Below, one piece after another: positions 17,801 to 27,289 of a stretch of DNA of 64,000 bases; within the stretch, counting starts at the first letter, position 1; the number at the start of each line of letters is the position of its first letter. Under the pieces are notes generated by a model. The model did not search any database. It was given only the letters and a program-made list of their open reading frames with translations, and was not told the origin of the DNA. Position numbers and translations under genes: made by a program. Source of the stretch: Nocardia mangyaensis (GTDB taxonomy: Bacteria; Actinomycetota; Actinomycetes; Mycobacteriales; Mycobacteriaceae); assembly GCF_001886715.1 (NCBI RefSeq), contig NZ_CP018082.1:6696001-6760000 (forward strand), read 5' to 3'.

Positions 17801-18249
17801 CAGTCTTCGTTCTCCTGGCGTGGCGGAGTGTCAGTTGTCGTGAACGAAACGTCGCTGTCCCGTTCGATCCCCCCTGAGCCGGTTTCTTCCCCGTTTTCCC
17901 GGCGAAACGACTCATAGATTTCCAGCAACACCTGTTTCTGCCGCTCGGTCACCGAAGTGTCGGCGAGCAGGGCGTCCCTGACCGGGCTGTGCGGACGCTG
18001 TTCGAGATATCCGGCCCGCACATACAACACCTCCGAGGACACACGCAGCGCCTTGGCGATTTGCGCGAGCACTTCGGCGGAGGGGTTGCGCAATCCGCGT
18101 TCGATCTGGCTCAGGTACGGATTGCTGACCCCCGCCAGGGCGGCGAGCTGACGTAAGGACACCTGCGCAGCTTCACGCTGGGACCTGATGAACCCTCCGA
18201 TATCTTGAGCCGCGTGCGCTACACGACCCTCGGGCTGGTCTGCCATCAC
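17800..18249 (-). CDS. XRE-family transcriptional regulator upstream of hbhA
   Basis: A 149-residue regulator with an N-terminal Cro/C1 helix-turn-helix (VSLRQLAALAGVSNPYLSQ, recognition helix about 40-50) and a C-terminal region RQKQVLLEIYESFRREN. It matches, by position and by the DNA-binding region, the M. tuberculosis regulator Rv0474 that precedes hbhA. Two adjacent ATGs (18249, 18246) follow GAAGGTGAG. An inverted repeat at 18288-18319 in its promoter region is a candidate autoregulatory site. It is translationally coupled to hbhA. Confidence 0.85.
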   Translation of the reverse strand: MMADQPEGRVAHAAQDIGGFIRSQREAAQVSLRQLAALAGVSNPYLSQIERGLRNPSAEVLAQIAKALRVSSEVLYVRAGYLEQRPHSPVRDALLADTSVTERQKQVLLEIYESFRRENGEETGSGGIERDSDVSFTTTDTPPRQENED

Positions 18250-18287
18250 TCACCTTCTGGCGGTTGTACGGTCAATGATAAATCAGG

Positions 18288-18319
18288 GTGCTAACTATTG
18301 CAAGCACTCCTGTTAGCAC
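18288..18319. promoter_or_regulatory. inverted repeat GTGCTAAC-N16-GTTAGCAC in the XRE-hbhA promoter
   Basis: Perfect 8-bp arms at 18288-18295 and 18312-18319 flank a central AGCAC (18303-18307) that repeats the half-site core. The dyad sits 40-70 bases before the XRE start in an AT-rich patch, a likely operator for autoregulation. Confidence 0.5.
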
Positions 18320-18340
18320 GGGCTCGACGACGGACCGAGC

Positions 18341-19681
18341 TCAGTGGAACAGCAGGTCCGAGAGGGTGTAGATGGTGAGTCCGGCGAGCGAGCCGACCAC
18401 CGTGCCGTTGATCCTGATGAACTGCAGATCCCGGCCGACCTGCAGTTCGATCTTGCGGCTCGCCTCGTCGGCGTCCCAGCGCGCGACCGTATCGGTCACC
18501 AGGGTCGAGATCTCGGCCGAGTAGTTCCCGACCAGATAGCGAGCGCCGCGGTCGATCCAGCCGTCCACCTTGCCGCGCATCGCCGGGTCGTCGCGCAGTC
18601 GTTCACCCAGCTGCTGCACATTCTCGGCCACCTTGCGGCGCAACGTGGAATCGGGGTCCTCGGCGGACTCCAGAATCAGCCGCTTGGCCGCGCGCCACGT
18701 CGCCTCGGCCATGCCGGTGATCTGCTCTCGGCCCATGATCTCGGCCTTGACCTTCTCGGCCTTGGCGATCATCGCCTCGTCGTGCTGCAGGTCGTCGGCG
18801 AAGTCCTGCAGGAAGCGATCGGCGGCCTTGCGCAGTTCGTGATCGGGATTGGAGCGCACCTTCCAGGTGAACTCGACCAGCTCCCGGTAGATCCGCTCCG
18901 AGAGCAAGGTGTTGACGAATTTCGGCGCCCACTGCGGCGCGTCGCGCAGCACGATCTTGTCGATCGTCTCCTGCGAACCCAGCGCCCACTGATGGGCGCG
19001 CTCGGCCAGCAGATCGATCAGCGGCAACTGCCGGTTGTCGGCGATCAGTTCCGAGAGCACCCGGCCCAGCGGCGGGCCCCACAGCGGTTCGGCGATCCGC
19101 TTGACGATGGTGTTGTCGATGATCTGCTCGACATCCTCGTCGCGCAGCACGCCGACCACCGCGGTCAGGATCGTCGAACTCTCCTGCGCCACCCGCGCCG
19201 CGTGCCCGGGCTCGGCCATCCACCGACCCACCCGCAGCGAGATCTGCGCGGACTCGAGTCGAGCCGAGACCACGTCGGGCGCGAGGAAGTTGGTCCCGAC
19301 GAAGGCGCCGAGACTCTCGCCGAGCTGGTCCTTCTTCTTCCGGATGATCGCGGTGTGCGGAATCGGCAGCCCGAGCGGGTGCTTGAACAGCGCGGTCACC
19401 GCGAACCAGTCGGCCAGCGCGCCGACCATGCCGGCTTCCGAGGCCGCGCGCACATAACCGACCCACTCGCCACCGCCACCACGTGATTCCAGCCAGCGGC
19501 AGAACAGATACACCAGGGAGGCGACCAGCAGGAAGCTGGTGGCCAGAGCTTTCATCTTGAACAGGTCGCGCTTCTTGCCCGCCTCGTCGGTCAGATCCGC
19601 GAATCCCGCGGGTTGCGCCGCGGGCGCGGAGCGCGGTGCGAGAACCGCCGTGGTGCCGGGAGCTTTCTCCATAGCCACCAT
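18341..19681 (-). CDS. DUF445 membrane protein
   Basis: A 446-residue protein of the DUF445 (YjiN-like) family, with an N-terminal membrane segment (KALATSFLLVASLVYLFCRW), the family motif GALADWFAVTALFKHPLGLPIPHTAII, long helical soluble regions, and a C-terminal hydrophobic hairpin (INGTVVGSLAGLTIYTLSD). ATG 19681 or 19672 could start it. It corresponds to Rv0473 in the mycobacterial order I recall. Role unknown. Confidence 0.85.
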   Translation of the reverse strand: MVAMEKAPGTTAVLAPRSAPAAQPAGFADLTDEAGKKRDLFKMKALATSFLLVASLVYLFCRWLESRGGGGEWVGYVRAASEAGMVGALADWFAVTALFKHPLGLPIPHTAIIRKKKDQLGESLGAFVGTNFLAPDVVSARLESAQISLRVGRWMAEPGHAARVAQESSTILTAVVGVLRDEDVEQIIDNTIVKRIAEPLWGPPLGRVLSELIADNRQLPLIDLLAERAHQWALGSQETIDKIVLRDAPQWAPKFVNTLLSERIYRELVEFTWKVRSNPDHELRKAADRFLQDFADDLQHDEAMIAKAEKVKAEIMGREQITGMAEATWRAAKRLILESAEDPDSTLRRKVAENVQQLGERLRDDPAMRGKVDGWIDRGARYLVGNYSAEISTLVTDTVARWDADEASRKIELQVGRDLQFIRINGTVVGSLAGLTIYTLSDLLFH

Positions 19682-19748
19682 TCTGCTGTGCGCGCCGCGA
19701 CAACGCCGCCACCGCACGCGGCAAACACGCAAACCGGGTGGTTTGGCA

Positions 19749-19760
19749 TACGCGCGCGTA
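19749..19760. promoter_or_regulatory. palindrome TACGCGCGCGTA between DUF445 and TetR genes
   Basis: A 12-bp perfect palindrome, extended imperfectly to GCATACGCG/CGCGTAAGC, lies in the 149-bp divergent region. It is a candidate site for the adjacent TetR regulator; GC-rich alternating sequence makes chance occurrence possible. Confidence 0.3.
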
Positions 19761-19830
19761 AGCATCCGAGTGTGGTAAATGCCCCAACGTCGCCCAAACG
19801 AGCGACGCCCCACAGCAGCGGGCCTAAGCT

Positions 19831-20613
19831 GTGTCAAGAGCAAACGCCAACATCGATCACAAGGGGGCTGTTCTGTCCACCGAAGACCTTGTCGAGATCG
19901 GCGAGAAGACCGGCCGAGGTCCCGCCGTCCGCGGCGGCGGCCCTGTCGACGGCCGCAAACGGCGGTGGCGCCAGCACAAGATCGACCGGCGCGAGGAGCT
20001 CGTCGACGGCACCCTCAACGCCATCCGCGCCCGTGGCAGTCAGGCGGGCATGGACGAGATCGCCACCGAGATCGGCGTGTCCAAGACCGTCCTGTACCGC
20101 TACTTCGCGGACAAGAACGACCTGGTGCACGCCACCATGCAGCGATTCATCGAGACCACGCTGCTGCCGCGCGTGTACGGCGCGATCAGCCTCGACGCCG
20201 ACGAGTACCAGCTGGTGCGCGCGGCGATGACCGAATACGTGGGCACCGTCGACGACGACCCCGAGGTCTACCGGTTCATCATGAGCAACAGTGCGGGCGA
20301 CAAGTCCTCGCTGGCGGAGTTCGAGCGGCTGTTCGCCGAAGTGGTCACCACGGTGCTGATCGACCGCGCCGGCGGCAAGGGCGTGCGCACCGATGGCGCG
20401 ATGCTGTGGTCGTACGTGCTGGTCGGGGGCATCCAGCTGGCCACCCACTGGTGGACCACCACCGACAAGGCCATGCCGCGCCAGGACGTCATCGACTACC
20501 TGACGATGATGGCGTGGAGCGCGATCGAGGGCGTCGCCAGGGCGGGCGGCTCGCCCGAACTGTTCAACGCCGAGAGCCACCCGCTTCCGGAAATCCCCGT
20601 ACAGCCCTCCTGA
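19831..20613 (+). CDS. TetR-family transcriptional regulator
   Basis: A 260-residue regulator with an HTH of TetR type at about 55-105 (GMDEIATEIGVSKTVLYRYF, then ADKNDLVHA) and a helical ligand domain. The N-terminal ~50 residues (poly-charged RGGGPVDGRKRRWRQHKIDRR) precede the HTH. GTG 19831 is the longest sensible start; the RBS is weak. Position and sequence correspond to what I recall as Rv0472c. Divergent from DUF445; ligand unknown. Confidence 0.85.
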   Translation: MSRANANIDHKGAVLSTEDLVEIGEKTGRGPAVRGGGPVDGRKRRWRQHKIDRREELVDGTLNAIRARGSQAGMDEIATEIGVSKTVLYRYFADKNDLVHATMQRFIETTLLPRVYGAISLDADEYQLVRAAMTEYVGTVDDDPEVYRFIMSNSAGDKSSLAEFERLFAEVVTTVLIDRAGGKGVRTDGAMLWSYVLVGGIQLATHWWTTTDKAMPRQDVIDYLTMMAWSAIEGVARAGGSPELFNAESHPLPEIPVQPS

Positions 20614-20758
20614 ACTGCGTTTTTCGGCGTTCGGCGGGAGCCGGGCTCGACATCGTGGCGCGGTTGGCTACGCTGAACCGGGCGGGACGCTGTGGCTTGC
20701 GTCACCGCAGGGGCGGCCGTGTGCCGCCGTGCGCGTCGGCACCAACGGAGGTACCTCG

Positions 20759-22177
20759 ATGGCGAAGAACGTGCCGACATCCCGGCTTGCCCGTGGGACG
20801 AAGCTGGGAGCGGTGGCGGCCAGTTCGGTCATCCGCTCGAAGAAGACCAGACTCTCGATGCGCGGACGGTCCGAGGCCGTGCGCGCGCGGATGGCCGAGG
20901 AGTCGATGATCCGCACCACCGAACAGGTGGTCATGGTGCTGGGCACCATGAAGGGCGTCGCGATGAAGCTGGGCCAGATGATGTCGGTCCTCGACCTGGA
21001 CCTGGTGCCCGAGGACCATCGCGAGCGGTTCCAGCAGCGCCTCGCCGTGCTGCGCAACGCGGCACCCACGGTGTCGTTCGAATCCATGCGCGCGGTGATC
21101 GAGCAGGATTTCGGCGCTCCGCTGGCCGAGGTGTTCGCCGAGTTCGATCCCGAACCCATCGCCGCGGCCTCGATCGGCCAGGTGTACCGGGCCACCCTGC
21201 CCGACGGTCGCGCCGTCGCGGTGAAGGTGCAGTACCCCGGTGTCGACGCCGCCGTGCGCGCGGATCTGAAGAATCTCACCATGTTCCGCCGGGTGCTGGC
21301 CTCGGCGATGCCGTGGATCACCCCCGCGGTGCTCGACGAGCTGAAGCTGAACATGGAGAGCGAACTCGACTACCAGGCCGAGGCCGCGACCCAGACCGAG
21401 ATCGCGCACCTGTACCGCGACCACCCGTTCATCGTGGTGCCGAACGCGGTGCCGGAGCTGTCGACCACCCGGGTGCTGGTCAGCGAGTTCGTCGAGGGCA
21501 CCGGCTTCGACGAGATCCGGCATATGCCAGCTGCCGAGCGCGACCGGGTCGGCGAGATCATCTACCGCTTCTACGTCGGCTCGCTGTTCACCTTCAACGA
21601 GTTCTGCGGCGACCCGCATCCGGGCAATGTGCTGCTGGCCCGCGACGGCCGAGTGGCCTTCCTCGACTTCGGCCTGTTCAACCGGATGGACCCGAAGCTG
21701 GTGCATTTCGAGACGCTGTGCCTGCGAGCGGCCGCCGAGGATCGCGCGGAAGACCTGCGCCAGCTGATGATCGAACGCGGCGTGATCGATTCGCCGGAGG
21801 AGATCGGCGCCGAGGAATGTCTCGAGTACGTGCTCGCGGCCTCGGAGTGGTGTCTGGTCGACGAGGAACTCACCATCACCCCGGAACTGGCCAGCGGCGC
21901 GTTCCTGCTCGCGGTCGACCCGCGTGCCAGCGAGTTCACCGGCATGAAGCAGCAGAACCTGCCGCCCGAGCATCTGTTCTCCCGTCGCGCCGACTTCCTC
22001 ACCTTCGGTATGCTCGGCCAGCTCGAGTGCACTGCCAACTGGCATCTGATCGCCCGGGAATGGCTCTACGACGAGCCGCCGGTCACCGAACTCGGCCTCG
22101 CCCACCGCGAATGGCTGAGCACCCACCCGCCGAAACCGGCGAAGAAGACCCGTTCCCGCAAGACGAGCACCCGATGA
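20759..22177 (+). CDS. AarF/ABC1/UbiB-family atypical kinase
   Basis: A 472-residue UbiB-like protein. The family-specific KxGQ motif is in MKLGQMMSV, the A-rich loop is AAASIGQVYRA, the ATP lysine in VAVKVQYPG, the metal-binding loop CGDPHPGNVLL and the DFG-like FLDFGLFN. Such proteins are ATPases or kinases linked to isoprenoid or lipid metabolism. ATG 20759 follows GGAGG. It is the first gene of an apparent run with the oxidoreductase and methyltransferase downstream (10-bp gap, then GTGA overlap). Confidence 0.88.
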   Translation: MAKNVPTSRLARGTKLGAVAASSVIRSKKTRLSMRGRSEAVRARMAEESMIRTTEQVVMVLGTMKGVAMKLGQMMSVLDLDLVPEDHRERFQQRLAVLRNAAPTVSFESMRAVIEQDFGAPLAEVFAEFDPEPIAAASIGQVYRATLPDGRAVAVKVQYPGVDAAVRADLKNLTMFRRVLASAMPWITPAVLDELKLNMESELDYQAEAATQTEIAHLYRDHPFIVVPNAVPELSTTRVLVSEFVEGTGFDEIRHMPAAERDRVGEIIYRFYVGSLFTFNEFCGDPHPGNVLLARDGRVAFLDFGLFNRMDPKLVHFETLCLRAAAEDRAEDLRQLMIERGVIDSPEEIGAEECLEYVLAASEWCLVDEELTITPELASGAFLLAVDPRASEFTGMKQQNLPPEHLFSRRADFLTFGMLGQLECTANWHLIAREWLYDEPPVTELGLAHREWLSTHPPKPAKKTRSRKTSTR

Positions 22178-22187
22178 AAGGCACGCC

Positions 22188-23441
22188 ATGCCCGTGAGTC
22201 CTGAGCACCGCGAGTTCGACCTGACCCTGTTCGGCGCCACGGGCTTCGTCGGCAAACTCACCGCCGAGTACCTGCTCACCGCCGCGCCGGCGGGCGCGCG
22301 GATCGCGCTGGCCGGTCGCTCGGCCGACAAGCTCGCCGCCGTGCGCGCCGAGCTGGGCCCGGCCGCGGCGAACTGGGAACTGGTCGTGGCCGATTCGACC
22401 GACCAGCCCTCCCTGGTCGCGCTGGCCGAGCGGACGAAGGTCGTGGTCACCACGGTCGGCCCGTACCTGCGCTACGGCCTGCCGCTGCTGGGCGCGTGCG
22501 CCGCCGCGGGCACCCACTACGCCGATCTCACCGGTGAGCCGCTGTTCATCCACGACGCCATCGAGCAGTTCGAGCAGTCCGCGATCGACTCCGGCGCCAA
22601 GATCGTGAATTCCTGTGGCTACGACTCGATTCCGTCGGATCTGAGCGTCTACGAGATCTATCGCGCGACCGTCGCCGACGACACCGGCGAGCTCGAGGAC
22701 ACCACCCTCGTCGCCTACCTCAAGGGCGGCATGAGCGGCGGCACCATCGATTCCGGTCGGGCCATGATGGAGGACGTCGCCAGCGATTCCACGCGCGGCA
22801 AGATCCTGGCCCACCCGTACTCGCTGAGCCCGGACCGCTCGATGGAGCCCGAGGTGGGCCGCCAGTCCGATCAGGCGCTCTCACGCGCCGAGAACATCGA
22901 TCCCAGCCTCGACGGCTGGGTCACCACCTTCATCATGGCCTCGCACAACACCAAGGTCGTGCGCCGCTCCAACGGCCTGCTCGGCTGGGCCTACGGCAAG
23001 CAGTTCCGCTACCGCGAGGTGATGAACGCGGGCCGCTCGACCGCCGCACCGCTGGTCGCCGCGGGGATCGCGGGCGGCATCGTGGCCGGCATGGCCTCGG
23101 GTGCGGTGCTGTCGCGGGTGTCGCTCGGTCGCAAGCTGCTCGACCGGATCCTGCCCAAGCCCGGCACCGGCCCCAGCGAAAAGGCCCGTCGCAGTGGCTG
23201 GTTCACCATGAGGACCTTCGCCCGCACCAGCTCCGGCGCCAAGTATCAGGCCACGTTCTCGGGCACCGGTGACCCCGGCTACCAGGCCACCGCGGTGCTG
23301 CTCGGCCAGAGCGGGCTGTCACTGGCTTTCGACGAACTCCCCCAGCGCGCGGGCATTCTCACCCCCGCCACCGCGATGGGCGAGGCGCTCACCGAGCGGC
23401 TGCGCGGCGCGGGCATGACCATCGAGGTCACCCGGCAGTGA
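22188..23441 (+). CDS. saccharopine dehydrogenase-like / trans-acting enoyl reductase family protein
   Basis: A 417-residue NAD(P)-dependent oxidoreductase of the family that includes mycobacterial Rv2449c and the trans-acting enoyl reductase Rv2953. The N-terminal Rossmann loop is LFGATGFVGKLTAEYL; VVVTTVGPYLRYG and NSCGYDSIPSDL are characteristic. A hydrophobic Gly/Ala segment (LVAAGIAGGIVAGMASGAVL) may anchor it to membrane. Its last codon overlaps the next gene in GTGA. Substrate unproven; a lipid intermediate is likely. Confidence 0.85.
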   Translation: MPVSPEHREFDLTLFGATGFVGKLTAEYLLTAAPAGARIALAGRSADKLAAVRAELGPAAANWELVVADSTDQPSLVALAERTKVVVTTVGPYLRYGLPLLGACAAAGTHYADLTGEPLFIHDAIEQFEQSAIDSGAKIVNSCGYDSIPSDLSVYEIYRATVADDTGELEDTTLVAYLKGGMSGGTIDSGRAMMEDVASDSTRGKILAHPYSLSPDRSMEPEVGRQSDQALSRAENIDPSLDGWVTTFIMASHNTKVVRRSNGLLGWAYGKQFRYREVMNAGRSTAAPLVAAGIAGGIVAGMASGAVLSRVSLGRKLLDRILPKPGTGPSEKARRSGWFTMRTFARTSSGAKYQATFSGTGDPGYQATAVLLGQSGLSLAFDELPQRAGILTPATAMGEALTERLRGAGMTIEVTRQ

Positions 23442-24067
23442 ATCTCGCCCGCAAGACCATGAACGCCCCCGCGTTGGCCGCCGTGTACGAACACGCCTGG
23501 CGGCCGACGCTGTTCTACCTGGCCAGCGGACGCACCACCGGTGACGACCGCCGCGACGCGGTCGACACCCTGCGCCTCGACGGCGAACAGAAGGTGCTCG
23601 ACCTCGCTTGCGGCCCCGGCAATTTCACCCGCCACCTCAGCGACCACCTCACCGGCGACGGCTACGTCACTGGTCTGGACTACTCCGAACCCATGCTGGC
23701 CAAGGCCGCCGCCGACAACTCCGGCCCCCGCGTCGGCTACGTCCGCGGCGACGCTCGCACCCTGCCCTTCGCCGACGGAACCTTCGACGCCGTCTGCTGT
23801 TTCGGCGCCCTCTACCTGATCCCCGACCCGATCACCGCCACCCGGGAGATGATCCGCGTCCTCGCCCCCGGCGGCCGCATCGCCATCACCACCAGCTACC
23901 GCGACGACAACCTCTTCGGTCGGGCCACCACCCTCGCCGCGAGCATCAGTGGCCTGCGCCTGTTCGACCGCGACACCTTCCCGCGGTTGTTCGCCGAGTC
24001 CGGGCTCACCGAGATTCACCAGCGCGTGCACCGATTCATGCAGTACGTCGACGCCACGAAAGCGTGA
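23438..24067 (+). CDS. class I SAM-dependent methyltransferase
   Basis: A 209-residue methyltransferase with motif I VLDLACGPGNFTRHL, acidic loop VTGLDYSEPML, motif VRGDARTLPFADGTFDAV and post-motif VLAPGGRIAIT, a UbiE/small-molecule type. GTG 23438 overlaps the upstream stop (GTGA), so the gene is coupled to the lipid-type oxidoreductase. Substrate unknown; a lipid or quinone is compatible with the neighbours. Confidence 0.85.
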   Translation: MNLARKTMNAPALAAVYEHAWRPTLFYLASGRTTGDDRRDAVDTLRLDGEQKVLDLACGPGNFTRHLSDHLTGDGYVTGLDYSEPMLAKAAADNSGPRVGYVRGDARTLPFADGTFDAVCCFGALYLIPDPITATREMIRVLAPGGRIAITTSYRDDNLFGRATTLAASISGLRLFDRDTFPRLFAESGLTEIHQRVHRFMQYVDATKA

Positions 24068-24130
24068 TCACGCTGCTGTCGGGCGCGGCCTGGCGGGTGC
24101 GGCGATAGCCGGGCGGTAGCGTTTCGCGGC

Positions 24131-25588
24131 ATGGACGCGGTGAACTCGGTGGTCGTCGATATCAACGACGTGTTGTGGAGCTGGTTGCTGATTCCGCTGG
24201 TGATCGGCGCCGGACTGTACTTCACGGTGCGCAGTGGGGTCGTGCAGTTGCGGATGATCCCGGAGATGTTCCGGGCGGTCGCCGAGAAGGGCCCGGTCGC
24301 CGCTGACGGGAAGCGCTCGGTCTCGGCGTTCGGTGCGTTCAGCATCTCGGCGGCGGCGCGGGTCGGCACCGGCAACATCGCCGGCGTCGCCACCGCGATC
24401 AGTGTGGGCGGACCGGGCGCGGTGTTCTGGATGTGGGCGATGGCCACCCTCGGCGCGGCCTCGGCATTCGTGGAATCGACGCTCGCCCAGCTGTACAAGC
24501 GGCCCGAGCACGAGCCGGGCACCTTCCGCGGCGGACCCGCCTACTACATGGAACACGGCCTGCGGCGACGCTGGCAGGGCATGATCTTCGCGGTCATCAT
24601 CACGGTGACCTTCGGTTTCGTGTTCAACGCGGTGCAGTCGAACACCATCGTGGCCACCGGCCGAGCCACCCTGTCGGCGCTGGACGGCGACTGGTTCGCC
24701 CCGCTGATCGGGCTGTGCCTGAGTACCCTGCTCGGCCTGGTGATCTTCGGTGGGGTCCGCCGGATCAGCCACATCACCGAGGTACTCGTCCCGGTGATGG
24801 CGATGGTGTATCTGCTGCTCGGTATCGCGGTGGTAGCGCTCAACATCGGCGACCTGCCCCGGGTGGTGGCCGATATCGTGGGCGGGGCGTTCGGGCTGCG
24901 CGAGGTGGTCGGCGGCGGGATCGGCGTCGCCATCGCGCAGGGCATCCGTCGCGGCATGTTCTCCAACGAGGCCGGTCTCGGCTCCTCACCGAACGCCGCC
25001 GCGGCCGCCGATGTCTCCCATCCGGTCAAGCAGGGGCTGGTGCAGTCGCTCGGCGTCTACTTCGACACCCTGCTCATCTGCTCGATCACCGCGTTCATCA
25101 TCTTGACCAGCCACCCCGATCTGTCCGAGCGGCGCGGCGCCGACCTCACCCAGAGCGCGCTCCAGGCCACGCTGGGCACGTGGGCCGGCCACGTCCTCAC
25201 CGCGGTCGTGTTCATGCTCGCCTTCAGCTCGATGATCGGAAACTTCTACTACGGCCGAACCAATATCGAGTTCATCACCGACAAGCCGCAGGTGCTCACC
25301 GCGTTCCGGGTTCTGGTGCTGCTGGCCGTCTTCGGCGGCGCGCTCGGTTCGGTGAGCCTGGTCTGGAACCTGGCCGACGTGTTCATGGGTGTGATGGCGC
25401 TGGTCAACCTGACCGCGATCATCCCGCTCGGCGTCATCGCGTTCCGGCTGCTCGCCGACTATCGCGCGCAGCGCAAGGCCGGCGTCGATCCGGTGTACGT
25501 GCACCGCCCCGAGATCGCCGACCCCGCCGGGGTAGCCTGCTGGCAGACAACGATTGCGTCGAGCTTGCCGACCGACCGCCCGCAGTAG
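24131..25588 (+). CDS. sodium:alanine/glycine symporter (AGCS family)
   Basis: A 485-residue Na+-coupled amino-acid importer with about ten membrane helices. Family signatures include SAAARVGTGNIAGVATAIS, FRGGPAYYMEHGL and GIRRGMFSNEAGLGSSPNAA. The C-terminal soluble tail (PEIADPAGVACWQTTIAS) is of unknown role. ATG 24131 is unambiguous. The next gene starts 16 bp later. Confidence 0.92.
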   Translation: MDAVNSVVVDINDVLWSWLLIPLVIGAGLYFTVRSGVVQLRMIPEMFRAVAEKGPVAADGKRSVSAFGAFSISAAARVGTGNIAGVATAISVGGPGAVFWMWAMATLGAASAFVESTLAQLYKRPEHEPGTFRGGPAYYMEHGLRRRWQGMIFAVIITVTFGFVFNAVQSNTIVATGRATLSALDGDWFAPLIGLCLSTLLGLVIFGGVRRISHITEVLVPVMAMVYLLLGIAVVALNIGDLPRVVADIVGGAFGLREVVGGGIGVAIAQGIRRGMFSNEAGLGSSPNAAAAADVSHPVKQGLVQSLGVYFDTLLICSITAFIILTSHPDLSERRGADLTQSALQATLGTWAGHVLTAVVFMLAFSSMIGNFYYGRTNIEFITDKPQVLTAFRVLVLLAVFGGALGSVSLVWNLADVFMGVMALVNLTAIIPLGVIAFRLLADYRAQRKAGVDPVYVHRPEIADPAGVACWQTTIASSLPTDRPQ

Positions 25589-25603
25589 TGGTAGGCATGG
25601 GAA

Positions 25604-26449
25604 ATGGCGAAACACTGGGCCGAGCCCGCTGTCACCGCGCTGCGCGCGAACGGTCAGCGGGTGGCCGATCTCGACACCTCCAGCACTCCCGGCTTCACCG
25701 GCGGCAAGCGGGAGGGCAAGGAACTGCTCGCCGAACGCGCCACGGTGCTCTCGGACCTGCAGGAGAAGCTGTTCGCCCACGGGCGCACCGGAGGCACCCG
25801 CAGTGTGCTGTTGGTGTTGCAGGGCATGGACACCGCGGGCAAGGGCGGCATCGTGCGCCACGTCATCGGTTCGGTCGACCCGCAGGGTGTCGATCACGCG
25901 TCCTTCGGCGTGCCGACCCCGGAGGAACTGCAACACGACTTCCTGTGGCGCATCCGCAAGCGGCTGCCCGCGCACGGCCAGATCGGCGTGTTCGACCGGT
26001 CGCATTACGAGGACGTGCTGGTGGTGCGGGTGCACGAACTGGTGCCCCAGCGGGAGTGGGAACCCCGCTACGACCTGATCAACGAGTTCGAACGCGAGGT
26101 CAGCGAGAACGGGACGATGATCATCAAGGTCGCCATGTTCGTCTCGCTCGAGGAACAGAAGCGCAGGCTGCGCGAGCGCCTCGAGCGCCCCGACAAGTAC
26201 TGGAAGTTCAACCCCTCCGACATCTCCGAACGCGCCTACTGGCCCGAGTACCAGAAAGCCTACGAGACGCTCCTTGACCGCACGAACACCGATTACGCGC
26301 CCTGGTACGTGCTGCCCGCCGACAACAAGTGGTACTCGCGCCTCGCGGTCACCGAGCTGTTGATCGACGCGCTGACAGGTCTGAATCTGGACTGGCCGCC
26401 CGCCGATTTCGACGTCGCCGAGCAGTTGCGCAGGCTCGACGAGTCCTGA
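25604..26449 (+). CDS. polyphosphate kinase 2 family protein
   Basis: A 281-residue PPK2-type P-loop kinase that transfers phosphate between polyphosphate and nucleotides. Walker A is QGMDTAGKGG, Walker B is FDRSHYEDV, and the lid carries KYWKFNPSDI. The length and the single PPK2 domain fit the nucleotide mono/diphosphate class; which class cannot be assigned here. ATG 25604 begins MAKHWAEPA. Confidence 0.9.
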   Translation: MAKHWAEPAVTALRANGQRVADLDTSSTPGFTGGKREGKELLAERATVLSDLQEKLFAHGRTGGTRSVLLVLQGMDTAGKGGIVRHVIGSVDPQGVDHASFGVPTPEELQHDFLWRIRKRLPAHGQIGVFDRSHYEDVLVVRVHELVPQREWEPRYDLINEFEREVSENGTMIIKVAMFVSLEEQKRRLRERLERPDKYWKFNPSDISERAYWPEYQKAYETLLDRTNTDYAPWYVLPADNKWYSRLAVTELLIDALTGLNLDWPPADFDVAEQLRRLDES

Positions 26450-26533
26450 CGGCGATCTTTTTCGGAAACTCTCAGGTTCGGCCCGCATGATGTCTCCGGT
26501 GGGGAGACGACGAACGAAAGGCGTGAGACGACG

Positions 26534-27289
26534 GTGAGCACCGGGAAGAACCCGCTGGCCAAAGCCGAGGCGGCCGACAAGAAGCGCAAGATCGCGATCC
26601 AGGTCGGTGTCACCGCGGTACTGGTGGCGCTGGTCGCCGCGATCGGCATCGGCATCGCGATGAACAGGTCGTCCGAGCCCGAGGTCAGCGCGGAGATCAC
26701 GCCTCCCGTCGAGACACAGTTGTCGCCGGTCGGCGGCGCGGTCACCGAGACCGGCACCGTGCGGGTCGGCAACCCGGACGCGCCGGTGCAGGTCCGCGTC
26801 GTCGCCGATATGCAGTGCCCGGCCTGCCAGCAGTTCGAGACCGCCAATGGCGCCGCGCTCGCCGAGGCGACCGCCAACGGGACCGCGGTGGTCGAGTACC
26901 AGGTCATCTCGTTCCTCGACCGGGCCTCGAGCAACCAGTACTCCTCGCGGGCCGCGAACGCCTCCTTCTGCGTGGCGCAGTCCGGTACGGACAACTACCA
27001 GGACTGGCTGCAGTCGATGTTCGAGCGCCAGTCGGGCGAGGGCGGTGCGGGGCTGTCCAACGAGGAGCTGGTCCAGATCGCGAACGACGCCGGGTACACC
27101 GATCCGGCCGTCACCACCTGCATCGTCGACCGGCCCTACCACGACTACGTCATGGCGGTCACCCAGGAGACCATGGCCGGTGGCGTCGAGTCGACCCCGT
27201 CGGTGTTCGTCAACGGCGAGCTGAACCAGACCGACGCGCTCTTCACTCCGAACGGCCTGGCGTCCGTGATCGCTGACGCGGCCAAGTGA
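26534..27289 (+). CDS. membrane-anchored DsbA-like thiol-disulfide oxidoreductase
   Basis: A 251-residue thioredoxin-fold protein with an N-terminal cytosolic basic stretch, one TM anchor ([20 protein letters not shown]) and an exported DsbA-like domain whose active site is [10 protein letters not shown], with cis-Pro region [10 protein letters not shown]. It resembles mycobacterial DsbA-like proteins that form disulfides in exported proteins. GTG 26534 is the start. It overlaps the VKOR gene in GTGA, fitting a donor-recycler pair. Confidence 0.88.
   Translation: MSTGKNPLAKAEAADKKRKIAIQVGVTAVLVALVAAIGIGIAMNRSSEPEVSAEITPPVETQLSPVGGAVTETGTVRVGNPDAPVQVRVVADMQCPACQQFETANGAALAEATANGTAVVEYQVISFLDRASSNQYSSRAANASFCVAQSGTDNYQDWLQSMFERQSGEGGAGLSNEELVQIANDAGYTDPAVTTCIVDRPYHDYVMAVTQETMAGGVESTPSVFVNGELNQTDALFTPNGLASVIADAAK

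Noticed and set aside
24986..27142. 718-codon minus-strand open frame over the symporter, PPK2 and DsbA-like genes
   Set aside because: Antisense shadow; composition is Gly/Asp/Arg/Val-biased and no motifs are found.
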